DNA from: CAZOAR01 sp964577985
Lineage (GTDB): Bacteria; Gemmatimonadota; CAZMKB01; CAZNLH01
Reading direction: 5' to 3'
NCBI GenBank assembly: GCA_964577985.1
Contig: CAZOAR010000010.1
Span: 1 to 64,000, forward strand
DNA: 64,000 nt
Every line of letters begins with the position of its first letter. Within the stretch, counting starts at the first letter, position 1. A program made the translations under genes and the position numbers. The notes under the pieces were generated by a model that was not told the DNA's origin, ran no database searches, and saw only the letters and a program-made list of their open reading frames with translations. Below, piece by piece: positions 1-9,382 of the stretch.

Positions 1-61
1 AGGGACACTTCACATCCCTCTGCGCAAGAAATATCGGGGAGGTTCCCTGGACGTGACGACC

Positions 62-91
62 TTGACAGGGATCAATGGTATGTGATATAAT
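62..91 (+). promoter_or_regulatory. sigma70-type promoter for the radical SAM gene
   Basis: Consensus TTGACA (62-67) and TATAAT (86-91) are separated by 18 bp. Transcription would begin near base 98 and leave an untranslated leader of about 200 nt before the ATG at 298. Short inverted repeats occur in that leader, for example CACC/GGTG around 148-160, but I recognise no riboswitch class in it. Bases 1-61 contain no gene I can support. Confidence 0.6.
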
Positions 92-297
92 GCTTGGAAA
101 GGAATGTAGTATCGCGACTTCAGTCAACTGAGCTGGAGCTGACACTCCACCCGTGGGTGACCTGCCGTTCAATTTTCAATTATGGCCGAGCGCTTTCCTC
201 CACTCCTTGTGCCTGTAAAGTGCATTAGTCGATCGTCAGGGTCATTTCCCGTTCGAGTGGAACGTGTCTTTCGGCCGAAACAGAGAGCTGCCAGATC

Positions 298-1839
298 ATG
301 AAAATCCTCTTCATACAGCCCCCGGCATTGATGGCGCTCGACAGCAATTCCACTATCACCCAGCCCCCTCTCGGTATCGCGTATCTTGCCGCTTATGCCC
401 GGCAGTCGGGCCACGAGGTGAGCGTGGTTGACGCCGTCGGGGAGGAGATCGAGACCATCAGGCCATGGCCGCACTGGAAGAAGCGGAGGCTCCAGGGCCT
501 TTCTTTCGATGAAATAGCCGAGCGGGTTCCCGCGGATACGGATGTGCTCGCGGTTTCGTGCATGTTCACCCATGCGTGGCCGATGGTCCGCGTACTGCTG
601 AAGGTCCTCAGGAGAGCGTTTCCCGAGAAAAAGTTGATTGTAGGTGGGGAACATGTTACAGGGATGTTTGAGACTGTACTGCGTGAAGCACCCGTCGACT
701 TGTGCGTGCTTGGCGAAGGAGAAATTACGCTCGGTGAAGTGCTGGATGTGTTCCGGGGAAAGAATCCCGATTATTCCGAAATCGAGGGGATTGCATACAG
801 GAATGACTCGGGTGAGATTGTTGCGACAAAACGCCGGAAGAGGGTGATGAATCCGGACGACCTGCCCTGGCCGGCGTGGGATCTTCTCAACCCGAGGGTC
901 TATTTTGAGAATAAGATGTATATCGGTCCCACCAGCGGGAGGAGTATGCCGCTGTTGTCCACGCGCGGGTGCCCATATCGCTGCAGCTTCTGTTCCGCAT
1001 CAAACATGTGGAGCCAACTGTGGCGTCCCAGGGATCCGGCCAGCGTCGCGGATGAAATAGAATCGTATATGGAGACTTACCAGGCGAATGATTTTCAGTT
1101 TCAGGATCTGACTGCGATCGTAAGAAAAGACTGGATCATCGCGTTCTGCAACGAAATCAGGAAGCGGAAGCTGGACATAACCTGGCAACTGCCGGTCGGG
1201 ACTCGATCTGAGGCCATTGACGCCGAGGTGGCCGAAACACTTGTCGCCTCCGGTTGTCATCAGATAACCTACGCCCCCGAAAGCGCCAGCAAGCGCATCC
1301 TCAGCGTCATACGAAAGAAGGTCCGCCTCGAACGACTCGAGGAATCAGCCAGAGGATCCCTGAAGGCCGGAATGACGGTCTGCCTCTTCACGATCCTCGG
1401 ATTCCCTCAGGAGGAGTTGTCTGACATCAGGAAGACAATGAAATGGCTCAGGCACATGGCCAGGATGGGGGTGCAGGAGGCGTACGTATCTACTTTTGTG
1501 CCACTACCGGGTACGGAGCTTTTCAGGGAGATGAACAAGACTTCCCGTATGGTCATCGACGATGAATACTGTTACTGGATGACAGGAGCGACCAGCTTCT
1601 TCGCGGTCAGATCGTGGAACCCTCTCTTCAGCGACAGCAGGTTGAGGTTTTTCAAGCTGTTCGCGTTTCTTCAGTTTTATCTCGTGTCATATTTATATCA
1701 TCCTCGCCGAATCTGGAGGAGGATCCGGAATCTCTGCCTGAACAAACAGGAAACAAAAGTCGATCGAGCTATTCAGGAGTTTATCAGAAAGATCCCCTTA
1801 ACCCTGGGTCTGTCAAGGACCGGAAAATCATCCCGCTGA
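298..1839 (+). CDS. B12-binding-type radical SAM enzyme
   Basis: Radical SAM protein of 513 aa with the two-domain build of cobalamin-dependent family members. Residues 1-150 form a Rossmann-like B12-binding-type domain starting MKILFIQPP and holding the PPLGIAYLAA segment. The radical SAM core spans about 210-420, with the CxxxCxxC cluster motif at C225, C229 and C232. The tail of about 100 residues is basic and partly hydrophobic. The family performs methylations and other radical chemistry on unactivated carbons, often in lipid, hopanoid or natural-product pathways. The substrate cannot be read from the sequence. A strong promoter lies 200 bp upstream. The 3' end overlaps the convergent neighbour by 12 bp, so the two transcripts meet tail to tail. 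Confidence 0.85.
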   Translation: MKILFIQPPALMALDSNSTITQPPLGIAYLAAYARQSGHEVSVVDAVGEEIETIRPWPHWKKRRLQGLSFDEIAERVPADTDVLAVSCMFTHAWPMVRVLLKVLRRAFPEKKLIVGGEHVTGMFETVLREAPVDLCVLGEGEITLGEVLDVFRGKNPDYSEIEGIAYRNDSGEIVATKRRKRVMNPDDLPWPAWDLLNPRVYFENKMYIGPTSGRSMPLLSTRGCPYRCSFCSASNMWSQLWRPRDPASVADEIESYMETYQANDFQFQDLTAIVRKDWIIAFCNEIRKRKLDITWQLPVGTRSEAIDAEVAETLVASGCHQITYAPESASKRILSVIRKKVRLERLEESARGSLKAGMTVCLFTILGFPQEELSDIRKTMKWLRHMARMGVQEAYVSTFVPLPGTELFREMNKTSRMVIDDEYCYWMTGATSFFAVRSWNPLFSDSRLRFFKLFAFLQFYLVSYLYHPRRIWRRIRNLCLNKQETKVDRAIQEFIRKIPLTLGLSRTGKSSR

Positions 1840-3480
1840 CGCCGTTTTTTTCCTGAAGACGATAACACCCGGTTTCGTCTCTATCTGTTCGCCACGCAGA
1901 AACGCTGCCATTGCACTGTCGTCGAGCAATGATCCCCTGTCGGTCAACATGAATAGAGGGTCGAACCGCTTCAGGACATAGGCCTTGATGTCGTCCGGCA
2001 TCTGGTCTCTCATGTAGGCCGTCTTCGTAACAAAGAAGTCATATCGGCTTGCCTTATCTTCCACTATGGATCTGAGGTCCTCAAGGTCCTTGACACCCCA
2101 ACGCAGATTTCGATCCGCGTAGTAAGATATGTTCGGGATCGGCTTGTTGTAGATCGGCGTACCGTGGTACCGGAAGTATTCTCCCACGACAGGTGGAACG
2201 GGATCCTCCCAGTCTATTATGATTTTCTCGTCGACGTCGCTCTGGTCATGGATCATCATTCCAGCAACTACATCGTCTTTCCGTTCATCTACCCGGTGAA
2301 GCAGCAGGACTTCCCTGACCGAGAAGACGAGAAAAAACAACGGGGCCGCGTATGCCATAGCGAATCTTATTCCCCTGCGCCTGTCGACGAAAGGACTCTT
2401 CAGCGCCTGCACCGTGGCAATCCCGGCCGAGAGTGCCAGGCCAGCGGAGAGGTGATACATCCAGAATTCGTGAATCCAGGATGCGTCCTTGAAAAAGAGA
2501 ATGTGCGTCGCTCCGAAGGCCAGGACAACCACGACAAGCAGGTTTCGATCGATATCATGCCGCACACCTTTTCTGCACCAGGCGTAGAGCCAGCCAAGCG
2601 ACAGTAAGGGGAGTATCGGTGTAAAAAGATGGAACCCGCGCGTTGCCTCGACACGGATATAATCCAGAATCGAGTAGTCGAAGAAACCTGTACTCACGGC
2701 CGAGCGAAAGATAAATGCTGTCAGGAGGCCCGATCCCCTCTGTGCCCGCGACAGGTAGTAACAGTAGACGACGAAGATCAGGAAGATCAGGATGCCAGAG
2801 AGGGGTAGAAGTGTCATCCTGAGCTTCCCTGCCGTCTTTTTCCCTCTATCGAGTATCAGTGTGTGCAGGGTCAGCAGGGGAAGTATGTAATAGGCCGGCC
2901 AGTCGACCATCCCGAAGAAGGCGAAAAGCCCCACAATCTTCCAGTAGTCCGAGGGAAGCCTCTTTTCTCTCCATTTCACATAATACCATATCATCAGGAC
3001 CAGCCCGAATGTTACAACGGGCTCGTGCAGGACTACACGGCTGAAGTACAGGTTCATGGGCATGAAGGCGAGGAAAAAGGTCGCGTAATAGGCTTCCTCG
3101 ATGCCCCATATCTTTCGGATCAGCCTGAAGAGGAAGAGGAGGGACAGGATCGAGAAGATAATCGGGACAATCCTGGCGCTCCACTCGTGCACACCGAAGA
3201 GATGAAAGCTGAAAGAGATGAGAAAAGGAAAAATGGGAGGATGGTGAAGATAGTAAGAGAATCCTCCTTCCGGGACCGGCCCGGGATTCATGGACGGGCC
3301 GAAACGAGTCTTGACATACCCGTGTTTGACAAAATTCCGGGCGGTAAGCCCCCAGGCGGCCCCATTCAAGTCCTTGATGCCCTGCCACGGTTCTCCGACT
3401 TCGTACAGTTGAAGCGCGAGGGAACCGAGAACTATGAAGGCGAGGAGTATATTCCGGCTTACCGTACCTTTTTTTTTCAT
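1828..3480 (-). CDS. polytopic membrane glycosyltransferase, GT39/ArnT-like
   Basis: Integral membrane protein of about 550 aa with roughly ten hydrophobic segments. An N-terminal loop contains KDLNGA and an HHPPIFPF motif, as in the PMT/ArnT (GT39, GT-C fold) enzymes that transfer sugars from polyprenyl-phosphate donors on the periplasmic side. The C-terminal ~150 residues are soluble and presumably periplasmic. I use the ATG that gives MKKKGTV next to the first membrane helix. A GTG 18 bp further upstream is also possible, and neither has a well-spaced Shine-Dalgarno. The gene is convergent with the radical SAM gene and divergent from the secreted protein at 3748. Acceptor and sugar are unknown, and a lipid A or protein glycosylation role is only inference. 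Confidence 0.75.
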   Translation of the reverse strand: MKKKGTVSRNILLAFIVLGSLALQLYEVGEPWQGIKDLNGAAWGLTARNFVKHGYVKTRFGPSMNPGPVPEGGFSYYLHHPPIFPFLISFSFHLFGVHEWSARIVPIIFSILSLLFLFRLIRKIWGIEEAYYATFFLAFMPMNLYFSRVVLHEPVVTFGLVLMIWYYVKWREKRLPSDYWKIVGLFAFFGMVDWPAYYILPLLTLHTLILDRGKKTAGKLRMTLLPLSGILIFLIFVVYCYYLSRAQRGSGLLTAFIFRSAVSTGFFDYSILDYIRVEATRGFHLFTPILPLLSLGWLYAWCRKGVRHDIDRNLLVVVVLAFGATHILFFKDASWIHEFWMYHLSAGLALSAGIATVQALKSPFVDRRRGIRFAMAYAAPLFFLVFSVREVLLLHRVDERKDDVVAGMMIHDQSDVDEKIIIDWEDPVPPVVGEYFRYHGTPIYNKPIPNISYYADRNLRWGVKDLEDLRSIVEDKASRYDFFVTKTAYMRDQMPDDIKAYVLKRFDPLFMLTDRGSLLDDSAMAAFLRGEQIETKPGVIVFRKKTASAG

Positions 3481-3647
3481 GCGCGCGACGATTTCCACCT
3501 GGAGCCCGGGAATGGTTCAGAAAGTGTGGAGGAGATGATATCACAGATAGCTATAGATTGCAAGCAGAATCTATTCGAGCCAGCCTCCAGCCGGATCGAG
3601 TGGACGCGCCGGCGGATCCATGTATATGGATGGACCTGGTTGATTCC

Positions 3648-3676
3648 TTGATTTTGTTTCGGGCTCGAAATAGATT
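3648..3676 (+). promoter_or_regulatory. promoter of the secreted protein gene
   Basis: TTGATT (3648-3653) and TAGATT (3671-3676) with a 17-bp spacer point rightward. The predicted start near 3683 excludes the in-frame ATG at 3682 as the initiation codon and supports a start at 3748 or 3757. A perfect 6-bp hairpin with a 5-nt loop lies at 3715-3731 in the leader. Confidence 0.4.
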
Positions 3677-3747
3677 AGGAGATGCGCAATCCCATTCTCG
3701 CTGGATCATCAAGAGGTCGGTTTGTCCGACCCATCCATCTTAACAAT

Positions 3748-5778
3748 ATGACCGATATGAACAGGACGAGAAGGCTCTTCAGTATAATGATGTCGGTGCT
3801 GACAGGGGGCATCGTGCTCGTCTACGCCGTTACAGACGCGACCGCGCAGCAGGATCAATTCGGCACTGAGGAGAGAGAAGACACGAGTCGGTATTTCACT
3901 TTTGCAAACCTCCTGGTCAACGGAAACTTCGAACTCGATGCAGACCGAGATGGTTTTCCGGACGACTGGACGGCTTGGAAGTGGAGTCCGTCGGAGGGTG
4001 AAAAGCTCAAGAATGCCGTCTACGAGTACCTCGGAACCTCACCTGAGGCGATTGTCGATCCGGGCATCTCGGAACTTTTCCCCTTCTACGGCGAGAAATC
4101 CCTTCTCCTCACCAGCGTTGACGGAAAAACAGGCCCCGGCGTATACACGCTGGCCGAGTTCTCTCCCGGGATTTACACGGTATCGCTATACGCCAAAAAC
4201 CCTGGTGAGGGAACGAGACGGTTGGGACTGTTCATGGCCAATGGAGGGAAACTGTTCGAGGTTGGCAGTCGATGGCGCAACATAGTCCACACAGAAAGGG
4301 TTCCTTTCAAGATCAGGCAGGGAGAGGTATCGATCCGTGACTGGACTTTCACTCCTGGTGAACTGCTTGTAGACAGGGTGTTTCTACTGAAACTTCCCTT
4401 CGACCTGGACTATCCTTCCAGGATAGATCTCTGCGAGGGTAATAAGACTTTTGCCATTGATTTTACCCGGGTCGACGACATCAAGTTGCCGATAGGAGTA
4501 AATGTTGAGATAGAAACACCATCCGGAGAGCTTGTGAGGAAGAACATCGAGGGCATCCTCGAACATCCATCTGATCACATAGAATTTGAGTTGTCAACGC
4601 GGGAAAAAGGGCTCTACAGGATAACGCTCGAAATCTATGATCTGCGAACGGCTGACATTGTGTTCACGGATGGCAATATAGAAGCCCTCTACAACACTCC
4701 CGATTCATCAGGCGGGTTGGAGCCTGCGGTCGAGGAGGGGGACTTCCTTGATTTCTTCCCGATCGGCATACGGGTTCAGGGCCATGAGATCGGCGACCTC
4801 AAGGGCATGGGGTTTAACAGCGTGCTCATTTCCAATCCTGAAGTCGAGCAGATGGCTGAGCAGGTTGACATATTGTCCAGCATGCACTTGAGGCTTTTCT
4901 ATGAAGTATCCCATGAAACCTTTTCCGACAGTTGCGGTGGCAGACTCGCCGGGATCATCGACTCCGGCCGCAGTATGGCTGGTTTCTCCGGCTGGTTTGT
5001 CCGCGGTGGATTCACTCCGGAGACTGAGGCCTCAAATGGTGTCGCGGACATCCTTAATTGCCTGTCGCATCTGGATCATGGCAGGCCCGTGGTCATGGAG
5101 GACTATCTGCCGGACAGGCGTGCCGGGGATGAAATCTCAGGCGTTTCGCTTGTTGCTCTCGACCCTGACCCCGTATCAGAGCCCTCCCGTCCGCTCTATG
5201 TCATTGGCCTCTGGGCGGATTATCTTGCGGCGGATCATAACAGGAAGATTCAATCCTTCGGTATGCCCCAGATCTTCGGCGGATGGCCAGTGGCGAGCCG
5301 ATGCCCCACAATAACCGAAGTCCGGGCGATGACGTATGTAGCTGTGAATCATGGAGCCAGGGGAATCATATACAGAGATTTCTCATCGATCAGGCCGTTC
5401 TTCGACCGGATAGATCCTGCGTGGGATGTGCGGAAGGTCGCGATCTTGTGGAATGGCATCCCGAGGCTTAACCATGAACTGAGGACGCTTTCGCCATATT
5501 TCATGGTGGGCCGATCAGGCGAAACGGCAATAGAAGTCGAGAAAAATGAGGCCATCGACTACATGACCTGGCGCGACAATGAGAGCATCCTTCTGGTCGC
5601 GGTAAACGTCTATGATGGTGAGGTGGATGGTGAATTCTCAGTCAAGAGTGGTGACGTTGAAGCCACGGCAAAGGTTCTATTCGAGGGCAGAGGTGTGGAT
5701 GTGGAAGATGGTTCATTCAGTGATCATTTCAATCCATATGAGAGACATGTGTACCAGTTCAGTCGATTAGCCAATTAG
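3748..5778 (+). CDS. secreted protein with CBM4/9-like N-terminus and glycosidase-like core
   Basis: Secreted protein of about 676 aa that I cannot name. Basic MNRTRR plus a hydrophobic run to ATAQQ forms a signal peptide, and the internal ATG at 3757 fits it even better. Residues ~50-220 start NLLVNGNFELDADRDG, the opening seen in CBM4/9-type beta-sandwiches. The region ~340-580 alternates helices and strands like a TIM barrel and includes AVNHGARGIIYRDF, reminiscent of glycoside hydrolase barrels. The last ~100 residues resemble the beta domain that closes such enzymes. No catalytic acids can be assigned with certainty, so it may be a catalytically dead binding protein. It lies alone between divergent and unrelated genes, with a promoter ~70 bp upstream. 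Confidence 0.5.
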   Translation: MTDMNRTRRLFSIMMSVLTGGIVLVYAVTDATAQQDQFGTEEREDTSRYFTFANLLVNGNFELDADRDGFPDDWTAWKWSPSEGEKLKNAVYEYLGTSPEAIVDPGISELFPFYGEKSLLLTSVDGKTGPGVYTLAEFSPGIYTVSLYAKNPGEGTRRLGLFMANGGKLFEVGSRWRNIVHTERVPFKIRQGEVSIRDWTFTPGELLVDRVFLLKLPFDLDYPSRIDLCEGNKTFAIDFTRVDDIKLPIGVNVEIETPSGELVRKNIEGILEHPSDHIEFELSTREKGLYRITLEIYDLRTADIVFTDGNIEALYNTPDSSGGLEPAVEEGDFLDFFPIGIRVQGHEIGDLKGMGFNSVLISNPEVEQMAEQVDILSSMHLRLFYEVSHETFSDSCGGRLAGIIDSGRSMAGFSGWFVRGGFTPETEASNGVADILNCLSHLDHGRPVVMEDYLPDRRAGDEISGVSLVALDPDPVSEPSRPLYVIGLWADYLAADHNRKIQSFGMPQIFGGWPVASRCPTITEVRAMTYVAVNHGARGIIYRDFSSIRPFFDRIDPAWDVRKVAILWNGIPRLNHELRTLSPYFMVGRSGETAIEVEKNEAIDYMTWRDNESILLVAVNVYDGEVDGEFSVKSGDVEATAKVLFEGRGVDVEDGSFSDHFNPYERHVYQFSRLAN

Positions 5779-5838
5779 TTAACTGCTCCTTAGCCAGACA
5801 CTACGTTAAGGTATAGACTAAGGCATAGACAGGATAGA

Positions 5839-7188
5839 ATGAACGTAACCATGAACAGCGACGGCTTACCGTTTGTTTCAATTATTGGAGTTCCCAACGT
5901 CGGGAAATCGACGCTCTTCAACCGTCTTGTCGGGCAAAGGAAAGCCATCGTACATAAAACACCTGGCGTTACGAGGGACAGGAACATCGCCGAGACAGAC
6001 TGGAATGGAAGAAGGTTCTTCCTTGTGGACACTGGTGGGATGACGCCGCCGGGAAGCGGCGAGCTCGAGCGGGAGGTGGAGATGCAGGTGCGACAGGCCA
6101 TCGAGGAATCGGACCTGATACTCTTTCTCGTCGATGGGAGAGGCGAAGTACTGCCAGTCGAGTACGACATCGCGAATATGCTCAGAAGAGAGGAGAGCAA
6201 GGTTGTTCTTGTAGCCAACAAAGTGGAGAGGCCAGACGATAACTCCTCATACCATGCGTACAGTGCGATCGGGCTCGGGGAGCCGTTTCCTGTCTCCGCA
6301 CAGAGGGGGATGAATTGCGGAGACCTTCTTGACGCGGTGATCGAATCTCTCCCGGCTTCAGCTCAGGAGGAACGGCTGCGAAGCGCAGAGGTCAAGGTTG
6401 CCGTGATTGGAAGGCCCAATGCTGGAAAGTCTTCCCTTATCAACAGAGTGCTCGGAGTGGAGAGGCTGGTCGTGCATCACGAGGCGGGAACAACAAGGGA
6501 TTCGATAGACACGAGGATCGAATACAACGGTAGCCCGGTGCTGCTCATCGATACCGCCGGGTTGAGGAGAAAGAGCAGAATAGAGGATAATCTTGAATAC
6601 TACGCGAACGTCCGTGTGATCAGGAGCATCGAACGAGCGGACGTTGTTGTACTGCTGGTGGACGGCCCACAGGGCATTGTAAGGCAGGATGTGAACATCC
6701 TTTCTCTGGCTGAGAGGAGAGGAAAGGGAATGATTATCTCTTTCTCGAAATGGGACCTGGTCGGGGGCCGGAAAGAGGAGTACCGGGACATCAGCCGCAG
6801 GGAGATCCCGCATTTTGCCCACGTGCCGACAGTGTTCTCTTCGTCGGTTACAGGGGAAGGGATAGAAGATCTTCTGAAGAAGATGCTGGATGTGGGGGAT
6901 TTGCTCGAGAAAAGGACAAAGACGGCCTTATTGAATGAAATGCTCGGAGAGGCGGTGTCCAGAAGAAGCCCGCCTGCTTCCGGCACGAGGCCTGTCAAGC
7001 TGCTCTATATCAGCCAGGTTGGGACTTCCCCGCCAGAGTTTGTCGTTTTTACGAGTTCCACGAGGAATATCAAGGGGGGATATGAGAGATATCTCTCCAA
7101 CTTTCTGCGAGAGGAACTGAAATTGTACGGGGTGCCGATACGGATCAAGTTCCGGGAACGGAAACGAAGGACTCGCGCGTCCAAATAA
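5839..7188 (+). CDS. der: ribosome-assembly GTPase Der (EngA)
   Basis: Double-GTPase of 449 aa that acts in 50S subunit maturation. The first G domain has P-loop GVPNVGKS (17-24) and DTGGM. The second has GRPNAGKSS near residue 190 and DTAGLRRKSRI. A KH-like domain closes the protein with a basic tail. Both guanine-specificity motifs are off consensus: NKVE at 127-130 where NKxD is usual, and SKWD at 303-306 where NKWD is usual. Everything else looks intact. An AGGAT Shine-Dalgarno lies 5 nt before the ATG. It heads a run with plsY, gpsA and a MerR gene at spacings of 22, -8 and -4 bp, so co-transcription is likely. Confidence 0.95.
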   Translation: MNVTMNSDGLPFVSIIGVPNVGKSTLFNRLVGQRKAIVHKTPGVTRDRNIAETDWNGRRFFLVDTGGMTPPGSGELEREVEMQVRQAIEESDLILFLVDGRGEVLPVEYDIANMLRREESKVVLVANKVERPDDNSSYHAYSAIGLGEPFPVSAQRGMNCGDLLDAVIESLPASAQEERLRSAEVKVAVIGRPNAGKSSLINRVLGVERLVVHHEAGTTRDSIDTRIEYNGSPVLLIDTAGLRRKSRIEDNLEYYANVRVIRSIERADVVVLLVDGPQGIVRQDVNILSLAERRGKGMIISFSKWDLVGGRKEEYRDISRREIPHFAHVPTVFSSSVTGEGIEDLLKKMLDVGDLLEKRTKTALLNEMLGEAVSRRSPPASGTRPVKLLYISQVGTSPPEFVVFTSSTRNIKGGYERYLSNFLREELKLYGVPIRIKFRERKRRTRASK

Positions 7189-7210
7189 CATACTGCTCAG
7201 AGGGACTGAC

Positions 7211-7870
7211 ATGACTCTTTTGCTGCTTTTCCTGGCCGCTGTCCTGAGCTACGTGCTCGGGTCGATCCCCACTGGCTACATAGCTGGTAAGGTCCTGGCG
7301 GGAGTGGACTTGAGAAATGTGGGAAGTGGAAACATGGGGACCACGAACGTATACAGAAGCCTGGGCTGGATGCCCGCCCTGCTTGTCTTTGCGGTCGACG
7401 CGTCTAAAGGTTTCCTGCCAGTGGTCTTCTTTCCGAGACTGGTTATGAAACCCGGAGCGAACGATTTTGTGTTCGTTCTGATCTGTCAGATACTGCTTGG
7501 ATTGATGGCCATCGCGGGACATATATGGAGCCTCTTCCTCTCCTTCAAGGGGGGAAAGGGAGTGGGGACTGCATTCGGGGTCTTTCTGGGGCTTGCACCT
7601 TTCGCCTCACTGCTGTCTCTGGCCATATGGGCGATTGTGGTCCTGTCCGCAGGCATTGTATCGCTGGCTTCACTTTGCGCGGCGGTCTCTTTTCCGATCT
7701 TCCTGATCTTTACGGAGAGCGAGATTTTCGGCAGGGAAATGCCTCTTTTGATCTTTGGATCCATGATCGCGGTTCTCGTTGTTTTCACGCATCGATCTAA
7801 CATATTGCGGCTCATGAAAGGAGAGGAGACATCATTCAAGAAGAGGAAGGGAGGGGAGGGGTGTGAATAG
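7211..7870 (+). CDS. plsY: acyl-phosphate:glycerol-3-phosphate acyltransferase PlsY
   Basis: Inner-membrane enzyme of 219 aa that makes lysophosphatidic acid from acyl-phosphate and glycerol 3-phosphate, the first committed acylation of phospholipid synthesis. The signature loops are present: SIPTGYIAG and NVGSGNMGTTNVYR after helix 1, and GHIWSLFLSFKGGKGVGT in mid-protein, with five hydrophobic helices. It overlaps by 8 bp with gpsA, whose product makes the glycerol 3-phosphate substrate, so the two form a functional pair. The tail is basic (KKRKGGEG). Confidence 0.95.
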   Translation: MTLLLLFLAAVLSYVLGSIPTGYIAGKVLAGVDLRNVGSGNMGTTNVYRSLGWMPALLVFAVDASKGFLPVVFFPRLVMKPGANDFVFVLICQILLGLMAIAGHIWSLFLSFKGGKGVGTAFGVFLGLAPFASLLSLAIWAIVVLSAGIVSLASLCAAVSFPIFLIFTESEIFGREMPLLIFGSMIAVLVVFTHRSNILRLMKGEETSFKKRKGGEGCE

Positions 7871-8867
7871 GGAGAAGAAACTCCAGATCACCGTTATAGG
7901 TGCCGGCTCATGGGGCACGACCCTCGCAATTCATCTTCACAGGAAGGGACACAGGATAGTCCTCTGGGAGAAGTTTCCTGAAAAGAGCAGAAAGATAAGG
8001 GATGAAGGGGAAAACCGGGCATATCTCCCGGGACATCGTATCGCGCAGGACATAATGATCACGTCGAACCTCGATGACCTCCCGCAAGACATGGATCTCG
8101 TCGTTTTCGCCATTCCGTCGCAGTTCCTCAGATCGATCGCTAAGGATGTGAGTCAGTATATTCCGCGCGGTACTATCGCCCTGAGCGTGGTCAAGGGGAT
8201 AGAATACGGGACGTTCAAACGGATGTCGGAGGTGTTGACCGAGGAGTTGCGACACCCCCCGGTGGTTGTCCTCTCGGGGCCGAGTCACGCCGAGGAAGTA
8301 GTGGTTCGCCTGCCCACTTCGGTAGTGGTCGCTTCCAGCGATGAGGAAAAGGCACTTCTGGTTCAGCGTGTTTTCATGGACACCCACTTCAGGGTTTACA
8401 CGAACAACGATGTCGTAGGAGTGGAACTCGGTGGGGCACTGAAGAACATCATAGCGATAGCCAACGGGATATGTTCCGGACTCGGATATGGTGATAACAC
8501 CATGGGGGCGCTGATGGCAAGGGGGATTGCCGAGATATCGCGTCTCGGTGTCGCGATGGGCGCCGACCCGGCAACCTTTGCCGGGCTCTCCGGCGTGGGT
8601 GATCTGATAACGACCTGTATCAGCGAACATAGCAGGAATCGCCTGGTAGGGCTCGAACTGGCGAGCGGCAAGAAGCTTGAGGCCATCCTCCAGGAAATGG
8701 TCATGGTGGCCGAAGGTGTGGAGACGACCAGATCCGCGAGAGCGCTTGCCAGGACTCGGGAAGTGGACATACCAATAACCGAAGAGGTCTACAAGGTTCT
8801 GTTTGAGGGAAAAGAGCCGCGATCCGCAGTGGACGATCTGATGCTCAGGGACCCGCGGTCCGAGTGA
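7863..8867 (+). CDS. gpsA: NAD(P)-dependent glycerol-3-phosphate dehydrogenase
   Basis: Cytosolic reductase of 334 aa that converts dihydroxyacetone phosphate to glycerol 3-phosphate for phospholipid synthesis. The N-terminal Rossmann domain shows GAGSWGT (13-19). The central segment contains VELGGALKNIIAIA with the catalytic lysine region, and GLSGVGDLITTC follows, as in GpsA. The GTG start lies inside the plsY 3' end, and the stop overlaps the MerR gene start as GTGA, so translational coupling is expected on both sides. Confidence 0.95.
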   Translation: MNREKKLQITVIGAGSWGTTLAIHLHRKGHRIVLWEKFPEKSRKIRDEGENRAYLPGHRIAQDIMITSNLDDLPQDMDLVVFAIPSQFLRSIAKDVSQYIPRGTIALSVVKGIEYGTFKRMSEVLTEELRHPPVVVLSGPSHAEEVVVRLPTSVVVASSDEEKALLVQRVFMDTHFRVYTNNDVVGVELGGALKNIIAIANGICSGLGYGDNTMGALMARGIAEISRLGVAMGADPATFAGLSGVGDLITTCISEHSRNRLVGLELASGKKLEAILQEMVMVAEGVETTRSARALARTREVDIPITEEVYKVLFEGKEPRSAVDDLMLRDPRSE

Positions 8868-9331
8868 ACGGAGATGAGGAGATTCTCCAGGTTGAGTTTG
8901 CCATGAGATCGCAAGCTCATTCAGGAAGAGTGGAAAGTGATATTGCAGCGGAGCATGTGGAAAGGAGAAACGTGTTGGAATTGCCGGTAGGAAGAAAAGA
9001 GTACTACTCCATCAGCGAGGTTTGCGAGATTACGGAGCTGAAATCGCACGTCCTGCGATACTGGGAAACCCAGTTCTCCCTCCTGAAACCTCCCAAGAAC
9101 AGGGCGGGGAACAGGAGCTACAGAAAGAAAGAAATCCAGCTCATTCAGCTGATCAAGTATCTCCTCTACGTGGAGAAATACACTATCGAAGGGGCCCGGC
9201 AGAAACTGAATCGACTCCGCAGGGAACCAGAGGAGACGCTTGATATGCCGGCCGAGGAAATCAGGGCACGGGATGTGATGAAATCGGTGAGAGAGAATCT
9301 CCAGGAGATCGTGGCTATTATCCGCGACTGA
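8864..9331 (+). CDS. MerR-family transcriptional regulator
   Basis: Protein of 155 aa. About 45 residues of variable sequence precede a MerR-type winged helix-turn-helix (YYSISEVCEI, then SHVLRYWE and RSYRKKEI), followed by a helix that would dimerise. There is no cysteine-rich metal-binding tail and no evident ligand domain, so the effector is unknown. This compact MerR form often accompanies housekeeping genes in deltaproteobacteria-like and FCB genomes. A GTG start overlaps the gpsA stop by 4 bp, making it the last gene of the der-plsY-gpsA run. Its target could be that run, but nothing in the sequence proves it. Confidence 0.8.
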   Translation: MNGDEEILQVEFAMRSQAHSGRVESDIAAEHVERRNVLELPVGRKEYYSISEVCEITELKSHVLRYWETQFSLLKPPKNRAGNRSYRKKEIQLIQLIKYLLYVEKYTIEGARQKLNRLRREPEETLDMPAEEIRARDVMKSVRENLQEIVAIIRD

Positions 9332-9345
9332 TATCCGGTTTGGAC

Positions 9346-9374
9346 TTGTCCGAATGAGTTGGAATTGATATATT
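9346..9374 (+). promoter_or_regulatory. promoter of tRNA-Pro(GGG)
   Basis: TTGTCC (9346-9351) and TATATT (9369-9374) are spaced by 17 bp. The expected start near 9381 is two bases before the mature tRNA 5' end. Confidence 0.55.
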
Positions 9375-9382
9375 AACCCCGT

